Below, in pieces: positions 43,608 to 51,364 of a stretch of DNA of 64,000 bases. This DNA is from Kribbella catacumbae DSM 19601. GTDB lineage: Bacteria > Actinomycetota > Actinomycetes > Propionibacteriales > Kribbellaceae. Positions within the stretch are counted from its first letter, which is position 1. Every line of letters begins with the position of its first letter. The notes under the pieces are model-generated. The model had not been told where the DNA came from, did no database searches, and saw only the letters and a program-made list of their open reading frames with translations. Where the stretch lies: the NCBI RefSeq assembly GCF_000372465.1, contig NZ_AQUZ01000001.1:372001-436000 (forward strand), in the 5' to 3' direction. The translations under genes were made by a program, and so were the position numbers.

Positions 43608-44549
43608 ATGAAGTTCAACCTCTTCCTCCCCACCGGCTTCGGTGCCGACTTCGCCGCTTTCAGTGATCCCGCGCAGGCTGCCGAGCGGGTGATCCAGCTG
43701 GCGCAGACCGCCGAAGCCGTCGGGTTCTCCGAGGTGTGGCTGCCTGACCATCTCCAGACCATCCCGCCGTCGGCCGGCTACCTGTTCGAGGCCTGGACGC
43801 TGCTGACAGCGATCGCTCGGGAGACCACCACGGTCCGGGTCGGCCAGCTGGTCACCGGCAACGGCTACCGGAATCCGGCGCTCCAGGCCAAGATGGCGTC
43901 GACTCTGGACGCCTTGTCCGCCGGACGCCTGACCTTCGGGATCGGTGCCGGTTGGTACCAGCCCGACTACGACGCCTTCGGGTACGAGTTCCCGGCTGCC
44001 GGTCAGCGTCTGCGTGAGCTCCGTGAGGCGGTACAGGTGATTCAGTCTCTGTGGACCGAGGAAGTCACCAACTTCAGCGGCGAGTTCTACACGGCCAAGA
44101 ACGCCTACGCGGAGCCCAAGGGTGTTCAGGAACCGCGGATCCCGATGATGATCGCCGGCGGCGGCGAGAAGGTGACGTTGCGCATCGTCGCCGAGTTCGC
44201 CGACGCCTGCAACCTGATGACGTCGCCCGCCGAGATCGAACGCAAGCTGCGGATCCTCCGCCGCCACGCCGACGAGGTCGGCCGGGACCTCGACTCGATC
44301 AGAGTCACCGCCACGACCGCGGCTCTCCTGTCCGGGAGCGACGAGGAAGCACAAGGTCAGCTGCATCCGGGCATGGGCGCCTTCTACGCTGGGGATTTCG
44401 CTTCGTACCTGCTCTATGGAACGGCCGAGACCGTTCAGGCACGGGTGAAGGCCTACGAGAAGGCCGGCGTCGACGAGTTGGTCGTCGGTTTCCACCACTC
44501 CACCGATCCGGACGCGATCCGGGAGTTCGCCGAGGTCATCGGACTCTGA
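43608..44549 (+). CDS. LLM-class (luciferase-like) flavin/F420-dependent oxidoreductase
   Basis: 313 residues from ATG 43608 with GCAGGAGT upstream. TIM-barrel signatures of the luciferase-like family: MKFNLFLPTG, AEAVGFSEVWLPDHL, RVGQLVTGNGYRNPALQAKMASTLDALSAGR, FGIGAGWY and PRIPMMIAGGGEKVTLRIVAEFADACNL. In actinobacteria such proteins usually use F420, but cofactor choice cannot be proven here. Substrate unknown. Its end overlaps the convergent sigma gene by 14 bases. Confidence 0.88.
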   Translation: MKFNLFLPTGFGADFAAFSDPAQAAERVIQLAQTAEAVGFSEVWLPDHLQTIPPSAGYLFEAWTLLTAIARETTTVRVGQLVTGNGYRNPALQAKMASTLDALSAGRLTFGIGAGWYQPDYDAFGYEFPAAGQRLRELREAVQVIQSLWTEEVTNFSGEFYTAKNAYAEPKGVQEPRIPMMIAGGGEKVTLRIVAEFADACNLMTSPAEIERKLRILRRHADEVGRDLDSIRVTATTAALLSGSDEEAQGQLHPGMGAFYAGDFASYLLYGTAETVQARVKAYEKAGVDELVVGFHHSTDPDAIREFAEVIGL

Positions 44550-45510
44550 GCACCAACGGCAACCCACACCTGGCCACCAGACCTGGATCGCCGAACGACG
44601 TGATGCCCGCGATCCCGGTCTTGGTCAGGTCGAGGACGATCAGCCCGTACGCCGCGTACGAACCGTCTGCCTGCAGTTGGTACCCGGCCGCCGCCGGCTG
44701 CCCGTTGGCCGCGGTCGGAAGCATCCGCCAACTGCCTGGATCACCGATGACATGATTGACCAGGACCGGGAGACAAGTCTCCAGGCCGGAGAACCAGGTG
44801 CTCGTCCCGGTCGTCTGCAAGGTGGCATCGTCTCGGAGTACCGCCGCCAGCGCCGAGGCGTCACTCATTTCAATGGCGGAGATGTACCGGTTGAGCAACG
44901 CGCTGAGCGCCGGATCCGTCGGTGCCACGATCTCTTCGAGTTGCGGCGTCACCTCGGCCATCCTGCCGCGGGCACGCTGCAAGCTGCTCTTGACCGCGGT
45001 CGAGGTCGTGTTCAGCACCTTTGCGGTATCGGCCGCCGAGAAGGAGAGCACATCGCGCAGAATCAGAACTGCTCGCTGGCTGACCGGTAGATGCTGAAGG
45101 CTCGCGATGATCCCGAGCCGCAGAGTCTCCCGGGAGCCCACGATCGTCGCCGGGTCGAGCAGCGCGTTCGGAATCGGCTGCACCATGCGGACCTCACCGT
45201 CGAGTTCCCGCACCGGCGCGTCCGGGTCGTCCGACGGAGCGCCGAGTCCGGAGGGAAGGACGCGTCTGCTGCGGTGCTTGAGCGCCGAGAGGCAGGCGTT
45301 GGTCGCGATCCGGTAGAGCCACACGCGGACCGACGCACGACCGTCGAAGTTCTCGTATCCCTTCCAGGCTCTCAGGTACGTCTCCTGAACCAGGTCCTCG
45401 GCCTCGTCGACAGATCCCATCAGGCGATAGCAGTGGGCGAGCAACTCACGGCGGAAGCGCTCCAGGTCGCGAAGCAGACCCTCTTCGTCGGACACAGCCT
45501 CGTCGGACAT
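44536..45510 (-). CDS. ECF sigma factor with C-terminal SnoaL-like domain (SigG-type)
   Basis: 324 residues. Region 2: FRRELLAHCYRLMGSVDEAEDLVQETYLRAWKGYENF in sequence, then ASVRVWLYRIATNACLSAL. Region 4: SLQHLPVSQRAVLILRDVLSFSAADTAKVLNTTSTAVKSSLQRARGR in parts. The last 120 residues (PALSALLNRYISAIEMSDASALAAVLRDDATL...) are a SnoaL/NTF2-like domain found in SigG/SigJ-type sigma factors, which work without a classical anti-sigma and use this domain for self-control. Such factors often sit near oxidoreductase genes, here the LLM gene (convergent) and an alcohol dehydrogenase just upstream on the same strand. Confidence 0.88.
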   Translation of the reverse strand: MSDEAVSDEEGLLRDLERFRRELLAHCYRLMGSVDEAEDLVQETYLRAWKGYENFDGRASVRVWLYRIATNACLSALKHRSRRVLPSGLGAPSDDPDAPVRELDGEVRMVQPIPNALLDPATIVGSRETLRLGIIASLQHLPVSQRAVLILRDVLSFSAADTAKVLNTTSTAVKSSLQRARGRMAEVTPQLEEIVAPTDPALSALLNRYISAIEMSDASALAAVLRDDATLQTTGTSTWFSGLETCLPVLVNHVIGDPGSWRMLPTAANGQPAAAGYQLQADGSYAAYGLIVLDLTKTGIAGITSFGDPGLVARCGLPLVLRVR

Positions 45511-45587
45511 GGCTACCTACCTTTCGCGCGAATCAGACGATATAGACCCGCGCCGCGACCAAAAGGAATCGCCGGGGCCGACTCGTA

Positions 45588-46607
45588 CTAGGTACTGGTC
45601 CTGACAGCGACCAGCGAGCCTGAGCCACGGCTGTGCGCCAGGTCGGACAGCGCACGGTCGATCCGGTCGAACCCGACAACCGTGGTCCGGGGCCGGACGG
45701 ACACCCGTGCGGCGAGCCGCAACAACTCCTCGCCGTCGCGACGGGTGTTCGCCGTGACACTGCGCAAGTCACGCTCCCGGAACAGGTCACGGTCGTAGTT
45801 CAGCGCCGGTACGTCGCTGAGGTGGATCCCCGCCACCGCGACCGTTCCTCCCGGCTTGAGCGCCTGCAGAGCCAACGGCACGAGCTCTCCCGCCGGCGCG
45901 AACACGATCGCCGAGTCCAGCCCCACCGGCGGCACGTCCTGGGTCCCGCCTACGAAGGCGACACCGAGTTCGCGGGCCAACTCCTGATTCGCCTGTCCTC
46001 GGGTCAGCACGTAGATCTCGGCGCCCTGGGCAGCGGCCAGTTGCGCGGTGAGGTGCGCGCTGGACCCGAACCCGTAGATCCCGAGCCGGCCGCCCGCCGG
46101 GAGGTTCGCGCGCTTGAGCGCGCGATAGCCGATAATTCCCGCACAGAGCAGCGGAGCAAGCTCCTCGGATGATCGATCCTCCGACAGCCGGTAGGCGTAG
46201 TCCTGGGCGACGACCGCATACTCCGCGAACCCGCCGTCGGCATCCCAGCCCGTGTACGTCGATCGTGGACAGAGGTTCTCGGCTCCGCGCCGGCAGAACT
46301 CACAAGCGCCACAGGTACCACGGAGCCAGGCGATCCCGATCCGCTCGGCCAGCTCGAACCGGTCGGCTCCACTGCCGCGTTCCACCACCTCGCCGACGAC
46401 CTGATGCCCGGGAACGACGCCGGGCCGCCGAGGCTCGAGATCGCCCTCGCACAGATGCAGATCAGTCCGGCACAACCCACAAGCGAGCACCCGAACCAGT
46501 ACCTCCGCCACCCCAGGCTGGGGCACCTCGCGCCGTACCAGCCGAAGCGACCCCAGATCGATCGGCCCAGGACGACGCACGGCCCAGGCATCCATCCTCT
46601 CGGTCAT
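45588..46607 (-). CDS. zinc-dependent alcohol dehydrogenase family protein
   Basis: 339 residues from ATG 46607; ATG 46595 (MDAWAV) is also possible because GGAGG stands immediately before the first one. MDR-family signs: catalytic zinc region LACGLCRTDLH and PGHQVVGEVVERG; four structural cysteines in RGTCGACEFCRRGAENLC; Rossmann loop GRLGIYGFGSSAHL; GGTVAVAGIHLSDVP. Resembles the AdhA-like group that oxidises or reduces simple alcohols and aldehydes with NAD(P). It ends 77 bases before the SigG-like gene on the same strand, so co-control is possible. Confidence 0.88.
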   Translation of the reverse strand: MTERMDAWAVRRPGPIDLGSLRLVRREVPQPGVAEVLVRVLACGLCRTDLHLCEGDLEPRRPGVVPGHQVVGEVVERGSGADRFELAERIGIAWLRGTCGACEFCRRGAENLCPRSTYTGWDADGGFAEYAVVAQDYAYRLSEDRSSEELAPLLCAGIIGYRALKRANLPAGGRLGIYGFGSSAHLTAQLAAAQGAEIYVLTRGQANQELARELGVAFVGGTQDVPPVGLDSAIVFAPAGELVPLALQALKPGGTVAVAGIHLSDVPALNYDRDLFRERDLRSVTANTRRDGEELLRLAARVSVRPRTTVVGFDRIDRALSDLAHSRGSGSLVAVRTST

Positions 46608-46691
46608 CCTCCGACCATGCCAGACATCCGGCGACAACCGCGGGACCGGGCCGGATCTGGTTCTGGAGGCGTGGGTGTGCTGACATGAGAT

Positions 46692-47216
46692 ATGGATAGG
46701 CAGGCTTTGCACGAGGAGCTTGAGCGAGCTCGGGAAGACTTTCGGCGGTTGGTCGAGTCGGCCGATCGGGCGGACTTGCTGAGGGCAACGAACGGTACTC
46801 GGTGGAACAACCGTCAATTGCTGTTCCACATGCTGCTCGGCTACCTGATCATCCGCGCCCTGCGGCGTTTGGTTTGGGTGTTCGGCCGCCTGCCACAGGG
46901 CGCGAGCCGCGGGTACAGCCGACTGCTCAACGCGGCAACCGGACCGTTCGACCAGGTGAACTTTCTCGGTTCGTACGCCGCTGGGCGTACCGTGAGTCCC
47001 GAGCGGATGGTGGTCATGTTCGACCACGTCGTCGCCAAACTGCATCAGCGGCTCGACGCCGAATCGGACGCCGACCTCGCTCGCGGAATGCACTACCCGA
47101 CGCGGTGGGATCCGTACTTCAAGGACTACATGACCTTGGCGGATCTCTACCACTTCCCGACCCAGCACTACGACTTCCACCGTCGCCAGCTCACGCTGAC
47201 CGACCCACCGCGCTGA
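46692..47216 (+). CDS. DinB-like four-helix protein
   Basis: 174 residues from ATG 46692. Helical pattern with HEELERAREDFRRLVESA, RWNNRQLLFHMLLGYLIIRAL, MVVMFDHVVAKLHQRLD and YMTLADLYHFPTQHYDFHRRQL. His in the second helix and an H-x3-H pair near the end match the DinB/MST metal-dependent fold, in which thiol-cofactor transferases act. No substrate is known. Convergent with ackA, only three bases between stop codons, with no room for a separate terminator. Confidence 0.65.
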   Translation: MDRQALHEELERAREDFRRLVESADRADLLRATNGTRWNNRQLLFHMLLGYLIIRALRRLVWVFGRLPQGASRGYSRLLNAATGPFDQVNFLGSYAAGRTVSPERMVVMFDHVVAKLHQRLDAESDADLARGMHYPTRWDPYFKDYMTLADLYHFPTQHYDFHRRQLTLTDPPR

Positions 47217-47219
47217 GCC

Positions 47220-48422
47220 TCAGGCCTCTGCGAGTCGGACCAGGCTGAGTGCCTCGCGGGCGATCTGCCATTCCTCGTTGGTGGGTACGACCAGCACTGC
47301 CACAGCACTGTCGTCGGCGGACACGGTGCGGGCTTCACCCGACGACGTGTTGTTGCGTTCGGCATCGAGCTGGATCCCGAGACGTTCGAGACCCGCCAGC
47401 GAGGCAGCTCGTACGTCGGCCGAGTGCTGGCCGACGCCGGCCGTGAAGACGATCGCGTCCACGTTGCCCAGGACGGCGTAGTACGCGCCGACGTACTTCT
47501 TGATCCGGTAGCAGTAGATCTCGAAGGCCAGCTGCGCCCGGGCGTCGCCGGCCTCGCGACTGATGGACAGCTCCCGGAAGTCGTTGCCGCCAGCAAGGGC
47601 CTTGAGGCCGGACTCGTAGTTCAGCGCATGGTCGATCTCTTCCACGGTCCAGCCGAGCTCGCGGACCAGGTGCGCGTGGATCGCCGGGTCGAGGTCTCCC
47701 GAGCGCGTGCCCATCACCAGACCCTCCAGGGGAGTCATCCCCATCGAGGTGTCGACCGACTGGCCACCCCGTACCGCTGCGGCGGAGCAGCCGTTGCCGA
47801 GGTGAAGCACGATGAGGTTCAGATCGGCCGGCTCCTGCCCGAGCAGTCGCGCTGCCTCCGCGGCGACGAACGCGTGCGACGTACCGTGGAAGCCGTACCT
47901 CCGGATTCCGTGATCGTCTCGCCAGTCGAGCGGAACCGCGTAGGTGTAGGCATGTGGCGCAAGTGTCTGGTGAAAGGCCGTGTCGAATACCGCGACCTGC
48001 TGGAGGTCGGGGAAGAGCCGCCGGGCGACCTGAATGCCCTCGAGGTTCGCCGGGTTGTGCAGCGGAGCCAGCGGCACCAGGTCGTTGACCGCGGCAACCA
48101 GGTCGTCGTCGATGAGAGCAGGGTCGGCGAACTGGGAGCCGCCGTGGACGACGCGGTGGCCGACAGCCGCGATCTCGATGTCGTCGAGCGACGGGCCATG
48201 GGTTTCGAAGGCCTTCAGCGCCGCGCGCAACGCGTCCTCATGGGAAGCGATCTTGAGACTGGTGTTGCTCTCGCCGTCGGTGCCATGGTGAACGTGGTGG
48301 CCCTCCGGCTCGCCGATTCGCTCGACCACGCCGGACGCTGCAGCCTCGCCGGAGGCTGCGTCGATCAGGCTGTACTTCAGCGACGAAGACCCCGCATTGA
48401 TCACCAGGACGTGGTCGCTCAT
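47220..48422 (-). CDS. ackA: acetate kinase
   Basis: 400 residues, usual length. VLVINAGSSSLKYSLID (phosphate-binding), HRVVHGGSQF, AVFDTAFHQTLAPHAYTYAVP, RRYGFHGTSHAFVA, LIVLHLGNGCSAAAVRGGQSVDTSMGMTPLEGLVMGTRSGDLDP in parts, and IVFTAGVGQHSADVR are all present. Interconverts acetyl phosphate + ADP and acetate + ATP. Its ATG overlaps the pta stop (ATGA), the common pta-ackA arrangement, giving overflow acetate metabolism and acetyl-phosphate control. Confidence 0.97.
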   Translation of the reverse strand: MSDHVLVINAGSSSLKYSLIDAASGEAAASGVVERIGEPEGHHVHHGTDGESNTSLKIASHEDALRAALKAFETHGPSLDDIEIAAVGHRVVHGGSQFADPALIDDDLVAAVNDLVPLAPLHNPANLEGIQVARRLFPDLQQVAVFDTAFHQTLAPHAYTYAVPLDWRDDHGIRRYGFHGTSHAFVAAEAARLLGQEPADLNLIVLHLGNGCSAAAVRGGQSVDTSMGMTPLEGLVMGTRSGDLDPAIHAHLVRELGWTVEEIDHALNYESGLKALAGGNDFRELSISREAGDARAQLAFEIYCYRIKKYVGAYYAVLGNVDAIVFTAGVGQHSADVRAASLAGLERLGIQLDAERNNTSSGEARTVSADDSAVAVLVVPTNEEWQIAREALSLVRLAEA

Positions 48423-50506
48423 TGACCGCTCCCCTCCCCAAGCCGCGCTTGGACGGCGGTGATCGCCACCGTGTTGATGATGTCCCGCACCGTCGCTCCC
48501 CTGGACAGATCGTTCACCGGCTTCCGCAGACCCTGCAGTACCGGGCCGACAGCCACCGCGTTCGCTGAGCGCTGCACTGCCTTGTACGTGTTGTTGCCTG
48601 TATTGAGGTCGGGGAAGATGAACACCGTCGCCCGGCCGGCCACCTGCGATTCCGGCAGCTTGGTCCGGGCCACCGCGCTGTCGATCGCGGCGTCGTACTG
48701 GATGGGTCCCTCGACGAGCAGCTCGGGCGCGCGTTCCCTGACGATTTCGGTTGCCTTCGACACCTTCTCGACGTCGGTCCCGGTGCCGGAGCTGCCGGTC
48801 GAGTACGACAGCATCGCCACCCGCGGCTCGATACCGAAGACCGCTGCGGTCCCGGCCGAGGAGATCGCGATGTCGGCGAGCTGTTCAGCGGTCGGGTCAG
48901 GGTTGACCGCGCAGTCGCCGTACACGAGGACCTGGTTCTGCAGGCACATGAAGAACACCGAGGAGACCACCGACACCTCGGGCAACGTCTTGACGACCTC
49001 CAGGGCCGGACGAATCGTGTGAGCGGTGGTGTGGACGGCGCCGGACACCATCCCGTCGGCCAAGCCGAGCTGAACCATCATGGTGCCGAAGTAGGAGACG
49101 TCTCTCACCTGCTCGCGGGCCTTGTCGAGGTCGACCCCGCGGTGCTGCCGCAGCCGGTGGTACTCGTGTGCGAAGCGCTCCCCCAGCTCCTCGTCGTCAG
49201 GGCTGATGATCCGCGCCGCCGAGATGTCCACGCCCAGCCCGGCTGCCTTGGCGCTGATCACGACAGGATCACCGAGCAGGGTCAGCTGCGCCACCCCGCG
49301 GCGCAGCAGCACGTCCGCCGCCCGCAGAATCCGCTCCTCCTCCCCTTCTGGCAGCACGATGTGCTTGCGGTGGGCAACTGCCTCGTCGATCAACTGGTGC
49401 TCGAACATCAGTGGCGTCACCGCGCCGCTGCGCGCGACCGCGAGCCGATCCAGCAGCGCGGGCCCGTCGACATGCTGGTCGAACAGCGCGAGCGCCGTGT
49501 CCACCTTGCGCGGCGAGTTCTTCGTCAGCCGGCCCCGTACGGCGGTCAGCGCCGTCGAGGTCGCATGCGTACCGAGGCCGGTCTCGATCAGAGGCATCGT
49601 GCTCCCGATGCCATCGATCAGCCGGAGGATCTGTTCCGGCAACGCGAATCCGCCGTTGAGGAAGATCGCCGACACCTGCGGGAAGTTCTGCGACGCGTGC
49701 GCCATCAGTACGCCGACCACCACCTCAGGCCGGTCCGCCGCGGTGATCACGGCCGCTCCTTCGAACAACCGGTCGAGCACGTTCGGCATCGTCATCCCGG
49801 CGATCACCAGGCCGGTGACCTCACGCGACAGCAGCCCAAAGTCACCACTCAGCAACTGCCCATCAACCGCGCTCATCAGATCCGCCACGGCGGGCGCACT
49901 CAGCAACGGCTCCTCCGGGATCGCGTACGCCGGTACGTCGGCGCTGGCCAGAGCGGCGACGGTCGACGCCAGCTCGTCCTCGCCCACCCGGTTGGCGATG
50001 ACCGCGAACAGGGAACCGTGGTTGGCCGCCAGTTCGGCGCCGACCAGATCGGTCAACGTGCGCAGATCCTCTGGGCTCCGCCCCGACCCGTTCAGGACGA
50101 GCAGCACCGGCGCGCCCAGGTTGGCGGCGATCCTCGCGTTGTAGGAGAACTCGGTCGGCGTACCCACGTCGGTGTAGTCACTCCCGACGATGAGCACCGG
50201 GTCTCCACGCTCGGCGACGTCACGGTAGCGCTGCACGATCCGGTCGAGCGCGGCGTCAGGATCCTTGTGCACCTCGTCATAGGTCACCCCGACGCACTCG
50301 TCGTACGCCAGCGACACCGCATCATGCGAGATGAGCAGATCCAGGACGTAGTCGCGCCCGCCATGCAAAGCGGTGTCCGGCCGCACGATCGGGCGGAACA
50401 CCGACACCCGCTCGACCCGCCTGGACAACTGCTGAAGGACCCCGAGAGCCACCGTGGACTTACCGGTGTACCCCTCCACCGATGCCACGTACACGCTGCT
50501 ACCCAT
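48419..50506 (-). CDS. pta: phosphate acetyltransferase, long form with regulatory domains
   Basis: 695 residues. N-terminal P-loop-like domain (VASVEGYTGKSTVALGVL), central DRTGG domain (AGMTMPNVLDRLFEGAAVITAADRPEVVVGVLMAHAS) and C-terminal catalytic PTA domain (HRKHIVLPEGEEERILRAADVL, LADGMVSGAVHTTAHTIRPALE, VYGDCAVNPDPTAEQLADIA, GPVLQGLRKPVNDLSRGATVRDI). The long three-domain form is regulated allosterically in other bacteria. Makes acetyl phosphate from acetyl-CoA. Divergent from chorismate mutase across only 35 bases. Confidence 0.96.
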   Translation of the reverse strand: MGSSVYVASVEGYTGKSTVALGVLQQLSRRVERVSVFRPIVRPDTALHGGRDYVLDLLISHDAVSLAYDECVGVTYDEVHKDPDAALDRIVQRYRDVAERGDPVLIVGSDYTDVGTPTEFSYNARIAANLGAPVLLVLNGSGRSPEDLRTLTDLVGAELAANHGSLFAVIANRVGEDELASTVAALASADVPAYAIPEEPLLSAPAVADLMSAVDGQLLSGDFGLLSREVTGLVIAGMTMPNVLDRLFEGAAVITAADRPEVVVGVLMAHASQNFPQVSAIFLNGGFALPEQILRLIDGIGSTMPLIETGLGTHATSTALTAVRGRLTKNSPRKVDTALALFDQHVDGPALLDRLAVARSGAVTPLMFEHQLIDEAVAHRKHIVLPEGEEERILRAADVLLRRGVAQLTLLGDPVVISAKAAGLGVDISAARIISPDDEELGERFAHEYHRLRQHRGVDLDKAREQVRDVSYFGTMMVQLGLADGMVSGAVHTTAHTIRPALEVVKTLPEVSVVSSVFFMCLQNQVLVYGDCAVNPDPTAEQLADIAISSAGTAAVFGIEPRVAMLSYSTGSSGTGTDVEKVSKATEIVRERAPELLVEGPIQYDAAIDSAVARTKLPESQVAGRATVFIFPDLNTGNNTYKAVQRSANAVAVGPVLQGLRKPVNDLSRGATVRDIINTVAITAVQARLGEGSGQ

Positions 50507-50513
50507 GAACAGA

Positions 50514-50523
50514 ACCCTAGTCT
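50514..50523. promoter_or_regulatory. overlapping divergent -10 boxes of pta and chorismate mutase
   Basis: TAGTCT on the plus strand (50518-50523) and TAGGGT on the minus strand (50514-50519) both fit TANNNT and share two bases. They lie 18 bases before the chorismate mutase GTG and 7 before the pta ATG. If real, the two promoters exclude each other and pta mRNA is nearly leaderless. Confidence 0.3.
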
Positions 50524-50541
50524 CTGTGCCAGAGTGGCCGG

Positions 50542-50838
50542 GTGAACGATCTGGATGTCCCGGCTGAACTTGCCCGTCTGCGCGGCACGATCGACAACAT
50601 CGACGCCGCCTTGGTGCACCTGCTGGCCGAGCGGTTCAAGTGCACCCAGCAGGTGGGTGCGCTCAAGGCGCGGAGCGGTCTGCCGCCGGCCGACAAGGCG
50701 CGGGAGGAGCGGCAGATCACCCGGCTCCGCTCGCTGGCCACCGATGCGGGGCTGGACCCGGTGTTCGCGGAGAAGTTCCTCAACTTCGTCATCGCCGAGG
50801 TGATCCACCACCACGAACGGCTCGCCGAGGAAAAGTGA
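50542..50838 (+). CDS. chorismate mutase (AroQ type II)
   Basis: 98 residues from GTG 50542. One long helix opens ELARLRGTIDNIDAALVHLL, then AERFKCTQQVGALKARSGLPPADKAREERQI in parts and FLNFVIAEVIHHHERL. The first Arg, the second-helix Lys and the Arg/Glu pair expected in the all-alpha AroQ fold are visible. Converts chorismate to prephenate for phenylalanine and tyrosine. A single-domain cytosolic enzyme, without the signal peptide of secreted forms. Confidence 0.92.
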   Translation: MNDLDVPAELARLRGTIDNIDAALVHLLAERFKCTQQVGALKARSGLPPADKAREERQITRLRSLATDAGLDPVFAEKFLNFVIAEVIHHHERLAEEK

Positions 50839-51172
50839 CCGAAGGCAAACAAAGGCGCCGAGCATCCACCTGTCCCGCATGGTCGAGTACTGCAGGAAGA
50901 ACGGGCTCATCCGGGTGCCGTCCTGGGCAAGGACGGTATTCGGGCCCTTGCCGTCGGCAACACCCATGCCGCGATCGTCAAGCTGTCCTTGGTGACCACC
51001 CCGCGGACAGGCATCCCGACGTACGCCGTTGAGCCGTTCAGCTGGACTGCCGTACCGGACACCCCAGGGGCCAGGTCGCCTGGCTACGCAGCGTTACTCA
51101 GCGGTCTCTCAGCCGGCGGCGGGCATCATTTGAGGTGACTGCTCGTTGCCCCCCGAGCCGAGGTTGTGACAG
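50839..51172. other. 334-base region; possible gene remnant in frame with chorismate mutase
   Basis: After the chorismate mutase stop the same frame stays open for 99 codons to TGA 51136 and reads plausibly (DGIRALAVGNTHAAIVKLSL, TPRTGIPTYAVEPFSWTAVP), without a good start codon. It may be a decayed or horizontally moved fragment. No tRNA or clear regulatory motif seen. Confidence 0.3.
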
Positions 51173-51364
51173 ATGAATCTGCTTCCGTGGATATTAGCTG
51201 TGGATGTCCTCGTACTGATCGCCATCAGCGTCGTCGGCGGGATCGCGGAGGCTCGTGCCGCCCGCGCCCGCCGGCGCGCTGAGGAAGCCGACTGGGCCCT
51301 GCTCTACTCGTGGCTCAGGCAGCCATCGCCTCCAGGCGCTCGCGACGCCTCTTCGCAAACCTGA
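51173..51364 (+). CDS. possible small single-span membrane protein (63 residues)
   Basis: ATG 51173 gives LLPWILAVDVLVLIAISVV, a clean membrane helix, then EARAARARRRAEEADWALLY, a basic helical tail typical of positive-inside anchors. The frame overlaps the last 50 bases of the convergent RND gene and the ribosome binding site is weak. The hydrophobic-plus-basic pattern argues for a real protein; overlap argues against. No family recognised. Confidence 0.4.
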   Translation: MNLLPWILAVDVLVLIAISVVGGIAEARAARARRRAEEADWALLYSWLRQPSPPGARDASSQT

